Shown one piece after another: positions 26,701-35,406 of a stretch of 64,000 nt of DNA. Source of the DNA: Plantibacter auratus. Its GTDB lineage: Bacteria > Actinomycetota > Actinomycetes > Actinomycetales > Microbacteriaceae. The position numbers and the translations under genes were made by a program. The number at the start of each line of letters is the position of its first letter. The first letter of the stretch is position 1. Where the stretch lies: the NCBI RefSeq assembly GCF_050587365.1, contig NZ_JBOBFV010000002.1, positions 930,001 to 994,000 of the forward strand, given 5' to 3'. The notes beneath the pieces were generated by a model that saw only the letters and a list, made by a program, of their open reading frames with translations, searched no databases and was not told the DNA's origin.

Positions 26701-28431
26701 TCACGCAGGAACGTGCTGCTGCGTGCACAGTGTCCGATAGAGCTCGCATCTGTCGAGGAGCTCGTCGTGCGCTCCGACGTCCACGATGCGTCCGTGCTCC
26801 ATCACGATGATCTTGTCGAAGTCGCGTACCTCCGCCAGACGGTGGGAGGCCATAACGATGGTCTTCGCCTGCGCACGCTCCCGCAGCAGCGACGACAGTC
26901 CCTCGGCGGAGATGGCGTCAAGGCTCGATGTCGGTTCGTCAAGGAGCAGCATCTCTCGTTCAGAGAGCAATGCTCGGGCAACACCCAGCCGCTGCCGCTC
27001 ACCTCCTGAGAGGTTGCTACCTGACACTGCGACAGGTCGGTCGAGGACGTCCCCGCCTATACTGGCGAACAGCCCCACGTCCGCCAACGTCTGCAAGAGC
27101 GCACTGTCCGGAAGGCCGCGGTGCTCGATGTCGAGATTGTCTCGAACGGTTCCTCCCACCGGCGGCGAGTTCTGCGGCACCCACGCCATACGAGCTCGGT
27201 AATCGCCGAGCGGGCCGTCGTGAGCCGGCACTCCACGCATCCGTATGGTGCCACTGCTGGGTTCGTAGAACCTCTCGAGAAGAGCGAACACGGTGGACTT
27301 CCCAGACCCGGACGGGCCCACGAGAGCGACGTGCTCACCGTCACGGATCGTGACATCGAGCGGCCCGATGCGAGTCGCCGACCCGGCCGACGCTTGCGGA
27401 TACTCGAAAGTAACGCTCTCGAGTTCGACGAGCACCTCACCCGCGCACCCCAAGTCGGCGTGAGTGTCATCCGACAGGAGATCGCTCTCTTGCGGCGCGG
27501 AGACAATTTCATCGACGCGGTCTATCGCCGCAAGTCCCGTCTGAATGCTCACGAACGTCGAACCGACCTGAGAGACCGGTCCGACCATCATCATGAGGTA
27601 CATCATGAACGCGATGAGCCCTCCGAGTGACAGACTGCCCTCAGCGACTCGGACGCCACCGAGAGCAAGTGTGACGATGAGGAGCGCTTGGGTGGCGAGG
27701 GTCATGACTGGTTGCATGTATGCACCCAACCGCGCCACCTTGATTGCGTTCGTCCTGACGTCACTGGCGTCGGCTGCGATGAGGGCAAGCTGCTGTCCGC
27801 CCACTCCGTAGGCTCGGATCAGCGGTAGCGCAGTCAGCGTGCGTTCGAAGCTGCCTGCGAGCGTCGCGGTCGCCGCCTGAGTTCTCCCGGACGCTGAGCG
27901 CACCAGTCGCCCCACGACGGTGGACAGCACCGTAGCAACAACGGTGATCACCAACGAGAGAGCGAACAGAATCGGGTCGATGGTGGCCATGAGGACGGCC
28001 GCGACCGCGAAGGTGACGACCGCAGCGAGGAGTTTGAATACACCCGTCGTCAGAACGGATGATGAGGCGGCGGTGTCGGAGATCATTCGAGAGAGGAACT
28101 CACCCTGTGGCACCCGTTGCACGCGACTCATTGGCAACGACACGATGCGTGCCGACACGCGTGTCCGCAGTTCGAGGATGAGGTCGTGTGCGGTGCGAGC
28201 AAGAGCATACGACTCCACCCCGGCGAGTAGCGCCTGAGCGACAACCACCGTAGTCAGGATCAGCACCGCAGGAAGCGGCGCTGACCCGGAAGTCACGGCA
28301 TCGAACATCTGTTGCAGCAGCAACGGTTGGGCAAGCCCCAGCCCCGCTCCCACGAGGGACAGCGCCACCAGTCCTCCGAGTCGCCAACGATGGCGTCGGA
28401 TGAAGTCTCGGAGGGTGTTGCTTCGGATCAT
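26701..28431 (-). CDS. ABC half-transporter (lanthipeptide export)
   Basis: A 576-residue exporter: six membrane helices in residues 15-290, then an ATPase domain with Walker A GPSGSGKST (372-380), signature LSGGERQRLG and Walker B LLLDEPTSSLD. There is no N-terminal C39 peptidase, so it would not remove the leader itself. It is the last gene of the lanthipeptide operon and overlaps the FtsX-type permease by ATGA. In the related ram system two such half-transporters (RamA, RamB) are present; here a homodimer is likely. Confidence 0.93.
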   Translation of the reverse strand: MIRSNTLRDFIRRHRWRLGGLVALSLVGAGLGLAQPLLLQQMFDAVTSGSAPLPAVLILTTVVVAQALLAGVESYALARTAHDLILELRTRVSARIVSLPMSRVQRVPQGEFLSRMISDTAASSSVLTTGVFKLLAAVVTFAVAAVLMATIDPILFALSLVITVVATVLSTVVGRLVRSASGRTQAATATLAGSFERTLTALPLIRAYGVGGQQLALIAADASDVRTNAIKVARLGAYMQPVMTLATQALLIVTLALGGVRVAEGSLSLGGLIAFMMYLMMMVGPVSQVGSTFVSIQTGLAAIDRVDEIVSAPQESDLLSDDTHADLGCAGEVLVELESVTFEYPQASAGSATRIGPLDVTIRDGEHVALVGPSGSGKSTVFALLERFYEPSSGTIRMRGVPAHDGPLGDYRARMAWVPQNSPPVGGTVRDNLDIEHRGLPDSALLQTLADVGLFASIGGDVLDRPVAVSGSNLSGGERQRLGVARALLSEREMLLLDEPTSSLDAISAEGLSSLLRERAQAKTIVMASHRLAEVRDFDKIIVMEHGRIVDVGAHDELLDRCELYRTLCTQQHVPA

Positions 28432-30356
28432 CGCTGGGTGTTCCTGGTCGCGACCACTGCGGCGATGAAAACTGTGGCGGTGAAAAGGAGACCCATACCC
28501 ACAAACGTGAGAGCGATGTCGCCCCATGGAATGGCGCCGACAGCGGTGGCCATCTTCGTCGGGTCTTGCGCGAGATATCGCCATGCAATGAAGGCGAACG
28601 CGCCGGCAAGCAGCACACCGCTGGACACGATGAGAACGAGGGCTTCTGAGAGCAGTGTGCCTATCGTCCGAGCGCGGGATATCCCGAGCAGGCTCAGGAG
28701 TCGGAACTCGCCCCGGCGATTCATGACGGACGCGGTGAGGCCTTGGATCATGGCGACGATGGCGAGACCATAGATGGTGCCGAACAAGGCGATGTTTCCG
28801 GTGGCAGCGTTGCTCTGGCGAAGTTCGACACGCGTCTGGATGAACTCGTCTTTCGTCATCGTCGGGGCGAGGTCGTCGACGCGCGCGGTGATGTCGGAGA
28901 CGGCGGCGGAGTGCGCACTCACGAACACACGGATGTCCCACACCTCCGGGTCCAGGGTCCGCAGCATCTCCCAGTCGACGAGGAGTCCGGTGTAGATCCG
29001 GGAGGTGATGACGGCGGCGACGGTGAGGGTGGCCGTGGTTCCGCTCGGTGCCTCGACCGTGACGGTGTCTCCGACCTTGTCGCTCTCCCGTGTGGAGACG
29101 ACGGCCGCGCCACCGGCGCTGTCGAAGTCGCCTGTTGTCACGTCCGTCTCGAAGACGTCCTGGTAAGCGTCGAGGTCTACGAAGTTGAAAACGGTGAGGA
29201 AGGTGCCGTCCGCGCGCCCCTGTTCGATGAGCCGGGTAGTTGCTGCGGAACGTACGACCGCGTTCACGCCCTGCATATTCCCGATGTCGCCGGTGACGGT
29301 GTCGGCATCCTTGACGGATGACGGCTCGACGATGAGGTCAGCATCCAGCTTGGAGTGATAATCATCCTGCATGGTTGCCTGATCAGGCCCTGCACCGATG
29401 GCGAACCCGCCCATGACGCCCATCAGGATGAGCAGCGGGAGGACGTTGGATGCGAACCGTTGCGAGTCGCGGGAGGCGCGCTGCGCGACGAGGACACCCG
29501 AGCCGCCGATCAGGGGCCTGAGGAGCCAGCCCAACGCTCGCGCGACCACCGGAACGAGGACTGGTGCAAGTGCGCCGAGGGGGAAGATGATCAGCAGCGG
29601 GACGATGATTGAGGCGACAGGGTTCTCGCTCCCGGTGTCCGGCATGAAAATGAGGAATGCGGCGAGCCCGACGACGGACGCGGCTGCGATGACGATACGA
29701 ATCGCGCTCATCTTCTTGCCCTGTGTGCCCGTCGCAGACGCCTCGAGAGCGGCGAGAACATCGTTGGTCTGCTTGGAGCGAAGGCTCAACCACGCGGCGA
29801 CCATAGAGCAGAGGATCATCCCTCCCGCGACCAGGGCCAGAGTGAGGACCGGGAAACCGAAATCCACCCGCAGAGTCTTCCCGAACACGCCCACGGCCTG
29901 GAGCAGGAGATAGAAGGGGTGGGCGAGCAGCCCACCGATGAGGACACTCGGGATCACGACCAACGTGGCGAAGACGAACGCCTCACCGGTAACCATCACG
30001 CGAACGCGCAACACACTCGCTCCTGCGAGACGAAGCTGGCCGAGTTCTCTGCGCCGCAAGGCGAGCATGTTCCGGAAGCCCAAGTAGACCAGCACGAGTG
30101 CGATCACCACCGTGGTGAAGCACATGACCTGCAGGATGCCCTGCGATGCGCTGACAGCAGCCCGAACGACGCGGGCATCGAACTCCGACATCGAATCGAT
30201 CCGGACCGCCTGCCCGCTTGCAAGGCCGGTGAACAAGACCATCTCCGCAGTCGCGACGACCGTGGCGATACTGAGAAGGATGGCGACCCCGACATACGCC
30301 GCTCGATGGCGACGCACAAACCCCAGAGAGACGGGCAGCTGCTGAGCCACAGTCAT
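28428..30356 (-). CDS. FtsX/MacB-type ABC permease
   Basis: A 642-residue permease with about ten helices arranged as two FtsX units separated by an extracellular domain (about residues 325-510). Its partner ATPase is encoded directly upstream with a 4-nt overlap. This architecture is used for peptide export or for removal of peptide antibiotics from the membrane, so it may secrete the lanthipeptide or protect the producer. Confidence 0.92.
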   Translation of the reverse strand: MTVAQQLPVSLGFVRRHRAAYVGVAILLSIATVVATAEMVLFTGLASGQAVRIDSMSEFDARVVRAAVSASQGILQVMCFTTVVIALVLVYLGFRNMLALRRRELGQLRLAGASVLRVRVMVTGEAFVFATLVVIPSVLIGGLLAHPFYLLLQAVGVFGKTLRVDFGFPVLTLALVAGGMILCSMVAAWLSLRSKQTNDVLAALEASATGTQGKKMSAIRIVIAAASVVGLAAFLIFMPDTGSENPVASIIVPLLIIFPLGALAPVLVPVVARALGWLLRPLIGGSGVLVAQRASRDSQRFASNVLPLLILMGVMGGFAIGAGPDQATMQDDYHSKLDADLIVEPSSVKDADTVTGDIGNMQGVNAVVRSAATTRLIEQGRADGTFLTVFNFVDLDAYQDVFETDVTTGDFDSAGGAAVVSTRESDKVGDTVTVEAPSGTTATLTVAAVITSRIYTGLLVDWEMLRTLDPEVWDIRVFVSAHSAAVSDITARVDDLAPTMTKDEFIQTRVELRQSNAATGNIALFGTIYGLAIVAMIQGLTASVMNRRGEFRLLSLLGISRARTIGTLLSEALVLIVSSGVLLAGAFAFIAWRYLAQDPTKMATAVGAIPWGDIALTFVGMGLLFTATVFIAAVVATRNTQR

Positions 30357-31075
30357 CGCGCGGCGCTCTCCAGCCCCGTCATGCGAGAGCTGACGGCCTC
30401 CGCAGTCGGGGCGTCCATCGTGTCCACGAGTCGCCCGTCGACAAGGAACAGGACCCGGTCGGCGTATGCAGCGATCTGGGGATCATGAGTGACCATGACA
30501 ACAGAAGTGCCGACGTCCCGGAACCGACGAAGCTGGTCCATCACCAGGAAACCGCTCTTGCGGTCCAGCGCTCCAGTCGGTTCATCGGCGAAGATCACGC
30601 GCCTGGTCTGAGCGAGGGCGCGTGCGATGGCCACGCGTTGCTGCTGCCCACCGGAAAGCTCTGCCGGGTACGACTTGACCTTCTCAGAGAGCCCAACGTT
30701 GGCCAGGGCATTCACGGCCTGCTCACGCGGTATCGCCGCTCCCCCAAAGAGGGAGGGCAGTGTGACGTTCTGCAACGCTGTCAGAGCATCGATGAGGTTG
30801 AAGCTCTGAAAAATGAAACCGAATTCGTCACGTCGGAGAAGATCGAGCTGACGTTGCTTCGCGGTGGTCAGTTCCGTGGCGTCGAAGGTGACGGCTCCCG
30901 CTGACGCGCGGATGAGACCGGCGAGGCAGTAGAGGAGGGTGGACTTCCCGGAGCCAGACGGGCCCATGATGGCGGTGAAGGAACCAGGCTCGAATGTGCA
31001 GCTGACACCGTCAAGCGCGAGCGTCTCCACCCGCCCGTTCGAGAACGTGTGCCCGAGTCCGGTTGCTGTGAGCAT
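30353..31075 (-). CDS. ABC ATPase, MacB/LolD type
   Basis: A 240-residue ATPase with Walker A GPSGSGKST (38-46), signature LSGGQQQR, Walker B VIFADEPTGALD and the H-loop VTHDPQ. The ATG has AAAGGG 7 nt upstream; the longer frame from 31129 crosses a hairpin. It powers the FtsX-type permease encoded next. Lies 63 nt downstream of the precursor gene, behind a strong hairpin. Confidence 0.93.
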   Translation of the reverse strand: MLTATGLGHTFSNGRVETLALDGVSCTFEPGSFTAIMGPSGSGKSTLLYCLAGLIRASAGAVTFDATELTTAKQRQLDLLRRDEFGFIFQSFNLIDALTALQNVTLPSLFGGAAIPREQAVNALANVGLSEKVKSYPAELSGGQQQRVAIARALAQTRRVIFADEPTGALDRKSGFLVMDQLRRFRDVGTSVVMVTHDPQIAAYADRVLFLVDGRLVDTMDAPTAEAVSSRMTGLESAAR

Positions 31076-31099
31076 GTGCTGCCCTTTCGTAGAAGAAGC

Positions 31100-31127
31100 G
31101 TGGGACGCGCGTCGCCGCGCGCCCCAC
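31100..31127 (-). terminator. Hairpin between precursor gene and transporter genes
   Basis: 12-nt arms (GTGGGACGCGCG at 31100-31111 and CGCGCGCCCCAC at 31116-31127, one G-U pair) with a 4-nt loop, followed on the minus strand by TTCTTCT. It sits 11 nt after the precursor stop and 24 nt before the ATPase ribosome site region. A partial terminator or mRNA stabiliser would give excess precursor mRNA over transporter mRNA. Confidence 0.6.
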
Positions 31128-31138
31128 ACGTCCGTGTA

Positions 31139-31270
31139 TCAGTTCGGTCCGCAGGAGATGCTGATACCGCTGTTGTCGCCGTCACACCACATGCTGATGC
31201 CGGATCCGAAGACACCGACCTCAGGCCCGGACTCGTTCGACAGGCCCTGCAAAGAAAGCAATGCGCTCAT
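31139..31270 (-). CDS. Class III lanthipeptide precursor peptide (SapB/AmfS-like)
   Basis: A 43-residue precursor. The leader begins MSALLSLQGL, containing the LxLQ motif that class III synthetases bind. The C-terminal core has two ring motifs, SGISMWC and SGISISC, each Ser-x2-Ser-x2-Cys, separated by DGDN and ending GPN; the layout resembles SapB and AmfS, which form two (methyl)lanthionine or labionin rings. The ATG has an almost perfect ribosome site (AAGGAGGTGA, 8 nt away). The first 50 nt lie inside the end of the LanKC gene in another frame. Removal of the leader would need a protease encoded elsewhere. Confidence 0.9.
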   Translation of the reverse strand: MSALLSLQGLSNESGPEVGVFGSGISMWCDGDNSGISISCGPN

Positions 31271-33845
31271 TGTGTTCACCTCCTTCCATGTCATCGTCAA
31301 ATGGTCTGGGAAGAGTCACCGGGAACCAGTCGTCCGGGTTCTCTTCGAATAAGGCGAGGAGCGCGCCGACGTAGCCGGCAGCTCCCGTGGAGTAGTCCGC
31401 GGAGAGGTGGTATCCGTTGTCTCCGAGCATCACCAGCGCGTCAGGGTCGCTCCCACGGAAGAGGAAGTTCTCGGCGGTGAAAGACATCAACCGGACCCGT
31501 TCGCTGCCCCCATAAGAGAGCGGAGCGGACAGGAGCGCGCAGGCGATGCCAGCAGTCCCCCGAAACAGGCCGCCGTTCATGCTGATGATGCCGTCGACCG
31601 TCTGAGCGAGTCGTGCGATCTCGTCCCGGTAGTGGGTCGGCGCGCACTGTGCGAGAGTGAACGCGATCCCCGCGGCACCCTCCGACAGGTAGCCGTAGGA
31701 GACACGCGAGTAGTCCACACGAAGGGTCCCGTTGTCCGCTGCGGTGAGCTGCTGCAGCTCGCGCTGGAAGCAGAGGTGCATCAGGTGATCCCAGGAGGCG
31801 TCCCCGGTGACTTCCGCGAGCCGGCGGCAGACCATTCCGACACCCGACCACCCGTCGAACAACCCGATGGTGTTACCGGTTTCCGAGTGAGGGCTACGGA
31901 GGTCCCCTCCGCCTGTGACACGGGCGGCGAGCAACGAGGCGTATCGGTCGCGCATGTCGCGAGCGGAGTCTGTGTCCGCGAAGGCAGCATCGCACAGAGC
32001 GAGGATCGTGCCTGCCAAGCCACTCCGCACGGATAGGTCATGTCCGGGGTCGGCGCTTACCTCTCCAGCCGCGAGGATCACTTCGGCACTTGCAGTGTCG
32101 CCGAGCTGGGCGAGTGCGGCCGCGATGCCCACGGTTCCGCGGAGGAGACCGTGAAACGGAATGTCGTCCACTTCTCGAAGGCGCGCGCTCAACCACCTGT
32201 GGTCCTGCGTGACGTCGCGGCCGGCTCTTGCGAGCATGAGGATCACGCCTGCGGCTCCCGTCTCGATGTTCAGCAAGGCGCTGGCTCCGTCTGCGAACTG
32301 TGTCGCGTCCCCGGGGAATCGGCGGGGTCCGTCACGTCGGGTTCCTTCGATGCCGTTGCACACCTGCTCCAAGACTTGTCTACCTGGAGTCACAGCAAGG
32401 CCTGTGGCGTGGCGGTACGGGTGCGACGTTGCCATCGCGTCCGGGGGCACAGCGTCGACCAAGGTGTTGACGACGTTCGCGACGTCTTCCGGGAATTGCT
32501 CCGCAACCTTCTGTGCCCGGTAGGTCAGCACGGACGGGTCGAACGCCCCGGCCAGCGACGGCCAGAACAAGTGCAGGACAACGGCAGCGAGCGCGTACCT
32601 GTCGCGGTCACGGTTCGAAGTCTGCGCGTGGGGTATGAAGCCCGGGGTGCCGATACTGCCGACCGCGGAGTCATCCATCTCACGGGCGGCTTCGAGGTCG
32701 ATGAGTCGGACACGGTCGCCGTCGACCAGGATGTTCTTCGGCTGCAGGTCGAGAATGCTCCAGCCTGCATCATGAATCTGATCGACCGTGGTGATCACCT
32801 GCCGGGCGAGTGGCAGAGCTCGTGCAGCGTAGTCGGCGAGGACAGTCTCCTCCGTGCTGAACGGATAGTTGCTGGCTGCCCAGGACTGGAGCGTGAGCCC
32901 GGGAATGTACTCCTCGACGAGAAACTCATGCTCGCCGATAACCCGGTACTCGATGGCATTGACGACGGCGCCCACGCTGGCGAGCTGCTTCAGAGCCCGG
33001 TGTTCACTCCGCAGCCGCGAGGTCGCGTCGGTGGAGTCCGAGCTGTACGCCGACCATCGCCGCGCCTCCTTCAAGACCACCTGACTCGATCCGGCGTCAG
33101 CAAGGTACACACCGCCGGCATTGCTGAAATGCAAGCTGGAGCGCACGACGTACGGATGCAGAAGTTCTTCCAACACCCCCGGCGTCGGACTGAGTCGCTC
33201 CTCGACAAGTTCACGGATCAAGGCCGGGGGATCAACGAAGCTCGGCAGCGTGAAGACGGCGGCGCGACTGTCGTGAACTTTCTCTCCGTCTGGGCTCTGA
33301 ATGGCGTAGCCCGCCGAACCGTCCGCATGCTCGAGGCGGTCCAGGAAGAAGGCGCCGTAACGGAAGTAGACGGGACTCTCGCCGAACTTCACATCCGACA
33401 GAATGTATGGGCCGTCGAATCCGCGAAGAGCCTCATCGAACAGTGGCAGGAGTTCGCAAAATTCTTCATCGGTGCGGGGGAAGACAGTGATGAACTTGCC
33501 TGCCGACCCACGGTTGGCGTACTTCATGCTGGTTCGGCGCAGTTCGGTCTCGTCAGAGAGGTACTTGAAGGGGACACCACGCTCGACGCAGATGTCGCCG
33601 ACGGTGCGGAGCGCGTCTCGCGCCTGCTCCGGGCGAGTGCTGACGTGTACCTTCCACCCCTGGCGCGGGAGAACGCCACCATCGTCCGGGTGAAGCGTCG
33701 CCCATGGGCCGAACTTCGAGAGCGACCAGGTGGGGGGCGCGGGGTGTGAGAAGTGGCGACCCGATGCAGCGGTGGTCGACTGTTCGTAGTACGCCTCGCC
33801 GGGCGTGCAGTGCTGCAACCGCAGCATGGAGTGATTGCGGTACAT
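31221..33845 (-). CDS. lanKC: Class III lanthipeptide synthetase LanKC
   Basis: An 874-residue trifunctional enzyme that phosphorylates Ser/Thr of the precursor, eliminates phosphate and forms thioether rings. Residues about 1-220: lyase region. About 225-480: protein kinase-like domain with Lys259 (VVLKEA), catalytic loop ILDLQPKN (Asp366) and DLE (383-385) in place of DFG. About 530-870: LanC-like cyclase repeats (FDGWSGVG, GYLSEGAAGIA, LFRGTAGIA, STGAAGYVG) lacking the zinc Cys/His ligands, as in class III enzymes. GTGAGG precedes the ATG, which overlaps the stop of a 31-codon ORF; the 3' end overlaps the precursor gene. Confidence 0.94.
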   Translation of the reverse strand: MYRNHSMLRLQHCTPGEAYYEQSTTAASGRHFSHPAPPTWSLSKFGPWATLHPDDGGVLPRQGWKVHVSTRPEQARDALRTVGDICVERGVPFKYLSDETELRRTSMKYANRGSAGKFITVFPRTDEEFCELLPLFDEALRGFDGPYILSDVKFGESPVYFRYGAFFLDRLEHADGSAGYAIQSPDGEKVHDSRAAVFTLPSFVDPPALIRELVEERLSPTPGVLEELLHPYVVRSSLHFSNAGGVYLADAGSSQVVLKEARRWSAYSSDSTDATSRLRSEHRALKQLASVGAVVNAIEYRVIGEHEFLVEEYIPGLTLQSWAASNYPFSTEETVLADYAARALPLARQVITTVDQIHDAGWSILDLQPKNILVDGDRVRLIDLEAAREMDDSAVGSIGTPGFIPHAQTSNRDRDRYALAAVVLHLFWPSLAGAFDPSVLTYRAQKVAEQFPEDVANVVNTLVDAVPPDAMATSHPYRHATGLAVTPGRQVLEQVCNGIEGTRRDGPRRFPGDATQFADGASALLNIETGAAGVILMLARAGRDVTQDHRWLSARLREVDDIPFHGLLRGTVGIAAALAQLGDTASAEVILAAGEVSADPGHDLSVRSGLAGTILALCDAAFADTDSARDMRDRYASLLAARVTGGGDLRSPHSETGNTIGLFDGWSGVGMVCRRLAEVTGDASWDHLMHLCFQRELQQLTAADNGTLRVDYSRVSYGYLSEGAAGIAFTLAQCAPTHYRDEIARLAQTVDGIISMNGGLFRGTAGIACALLSAPLSYGGSERVRLMSFTAENFLFRGSDPDALVMLGDNGYHLSADYSTGAAGYVGALLALFEENPDDWFPVTLPRPFDDDMEGGEHNERIAFFAGPVERVRA

Positions 33846-33940
33846 CAGGCCTCACGTGGCTGACTGGTCCGGGCGACCCGCACCGGCTTTGTCGCTGCGG
33901 CCCCGAGCGTTGACGATGCCTGACATCGGCTGTCTGTCAT
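33845..33940 (-). CDS. Small peptide (31 aa) coupled to the lanthipeptide synthetase
   Basis: A short frame MTDSRCQASSTLGAAA... of 31 residues, Ser/Thr/Ala/Arg-rich with one Cys. Its ATG has a strong ribosome site (GGAAGGAG, 7 nt away), far better than that of LanKC, and its stop overlaps the LanKC ATG (TGATG). It therefore probably drives translation of the synthetase by coupling. It lacks an LxLQ leader motif or a Ser-x2-Ser-Cys ring motif, so it is not an obvious second precursor. No homologue recognised. Confidence 0.5.
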   Translation of the reverse strand: MTDSRCQASSTLGAAATKPVRVARTSQPREA

Positions 33941-34038
33941 GGCATCTCCTTCCGCTGCGTTCCTGGCTGACTCCTCCTGGCGGGTGGCGCCTGACGTCCA
34001 TCGAATCTCAGCCCTGAGCACCCGCACGATGGGTCCTG

Positions 34039-34058
34039 CCCTACTCTTCGAGGTAGGG
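34039..34058. promoter_or_regulatory. Inverted repeat in the divergent lanthipeptide promoter region
   Basis: CCCTAC-N8-GTAGGG, 20 bp in total, centred between the synthetase operon and the two-component genes. A plausible binding site for the LuxR-type response regulator encoded here. TATACC/TATAGC-like sequences at about 34063-34068 may be -10 elements. Confidence 0.4.
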
Positions 34059-34119
34059 CTGGCTATACCTTTCGGTGCCGCTGGCGATGCCCGGCGTGGG
34101 GGATCCCTAGGCTGGACCC

Positions 34120-35406
34120 ATGACGACGGCGAGTCACGTGTGGAAGGCGATGAGGTTGCCCCCGTGGCGCTTCGTTCTCAGCCGCTGGCCGTGGCGGGCA
34201 CTCATCTACCTGATGCTGAGTGTGCTCGTTGGAGCAGCTCTCGTCCCGCTTGTGATCTTCACATTCCTACTGTTGCCGTTCTGGGGTCTCGTCCTCGGAT
34301 CCATGGAGCGCCGACGCACACGCCTTCTCGGGTTCCCCGTGCAGATGAGCGACCACGCCACGGTCGATGCCAGCGAGCGTCACCACTGGATCAACATCCG
34401 CCTCACAGAACGTGCGACGTGGCGCGAGGCACTGGCGCTCATCTGGGACCTTGTCTGCGCCCTCCTCGCACTCATCGTGCTGTTTTTCGAGACCATCACA
34501 CTTCTGGCGCTCGGCATGGTCGCTGCCGCCGGTATCACCGGACCCACACCGACCCAGTTCTTCGGAGACGCCGAAGGGGTCATGACCCCCACAAACTGGT
34601 GGCCAGTCGCGCTCATCACCCTCGTCGTGCTGATCCTGTTCGGCTACATCAACGCGTGTCTCGCAACTGGTCAAGCATGTGTGTTGCGACTCCTGTGCGG
34701 GCCGAAAGCACGCGGCGTCGACGCGAACATCCAGCGTCTCATCAACTCGCGCCGTGCTCTCGCCGAGTCGTCAGACGCGGAGCGCCGTCGCATCGAACGG
34801 GACCTGCACGACGGCGTACAGCAAGAACTCATCGCGCTCGGCGCACGACTCGGGATGATCGGCCTCGAAGTGGACGAGCTCGCCGCGAGAGGCACTGACA
34901 CCACTCAGCTATTGCGAGCGGTCGACGAAGCCCAGGTTCAGGCGGAGCATGCGATGACGACCCTCCGTGACACGGTCCGCGGGATCCATCCTTCAGTACT
35001 CACCGATTACGGACTCCGCGCGGCCCTCGAGGAGCTCGCTGAGCGCAGCCACCTTCGAGTGACCGTCGAAGGGAACCCCAGCGTTCACCTCCCCGCCGCA
35101 CACGAGACCACCGTCTACTATCTGGTCGCAGAGGCCCTCACGAACATCGCCAAGCACGCATCCGCCTCCTCCGCCGTGGTCGCCACCGGCACCGATGGCA
35201 AGACGTTCATCGTCACCGTGACCGACAACGGAACAGGCGGTGCCGACAAACGGAACGGAACCGGACTACGGGGACTCACCGAACGTGCAGAGGCTCTCAA
35301 CGGTCATCTGAAAGTCACAAGCCCCGCCGGCGGACCCACCGTCCTGCGAATGGACCTCCCCCTACCCGAAGAAGGGAACGCCTTACATGCGAATACTGAT
35401 CGCTGA
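34120..35406 (+). CDS. Sensor histidine kinase (NarL/DesK type) of the lanthipeptide island
   Basis: A 428-residue membrane kinase: about four to five helices in two hydrophobic blocks (residues 27-60, 105-140, 162-192), then a HisKA_3 dimerisation helix with His230 (ERDLHDGVQQEL) and an HATPase domain (N box EALTNIAKHA, G box GTGLRGLTERAEAL). No large extracellular sensor domain, so it may sense within the membrane, for example the peptide itself or envelope stress. The ATG follows TAGGCT (34108-34113) by 6 nt, a leaderless arrangement. Divergent from the synthetase operon. Confidence 0.92.
   Translation: MTTASHVWKAMRLPPWRFVLSRWPWRALIYLMLSVLVGAALVPLVIFTFLLLPFWGLVLGSMERRRTRLLGFPVQMSDHATVDASERHHWINIRLTERATWREALALIWDLVCALLALIVLFFETITLLALGMVAAAGITGPTPTQFFGDAEGVMTPTNWWPVALITLVVLILFGYINACLATGQACVLRLLCGPKARGVDANIQRLINSRRALAESSDAERRRIERDLHDGVQQELIALGARLGMIGLEVDELAARGTDTTQLLRAVDEAQVQAEHAMTTLRDTVRGIHPSVLTDYGLRAALEELAERSHLRVTVEGNPSVHLPAAHETTVYYLVAEALTNIAKHASASSAVVATGTDGKTFIVTVTDNGTGGADKRNGTGLRGLTERAEALNGHLKVTSPAGGPTVLRMDLPLPEEGNALHANTDR

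Noticed and set aside
33846..34027. 60-codon frame ending at the LanKC start as a longer small protein
   Set aside because: The upstream GTG/ATG part lies in the promoter region without a ribosome site; only the last 31 codons have one.
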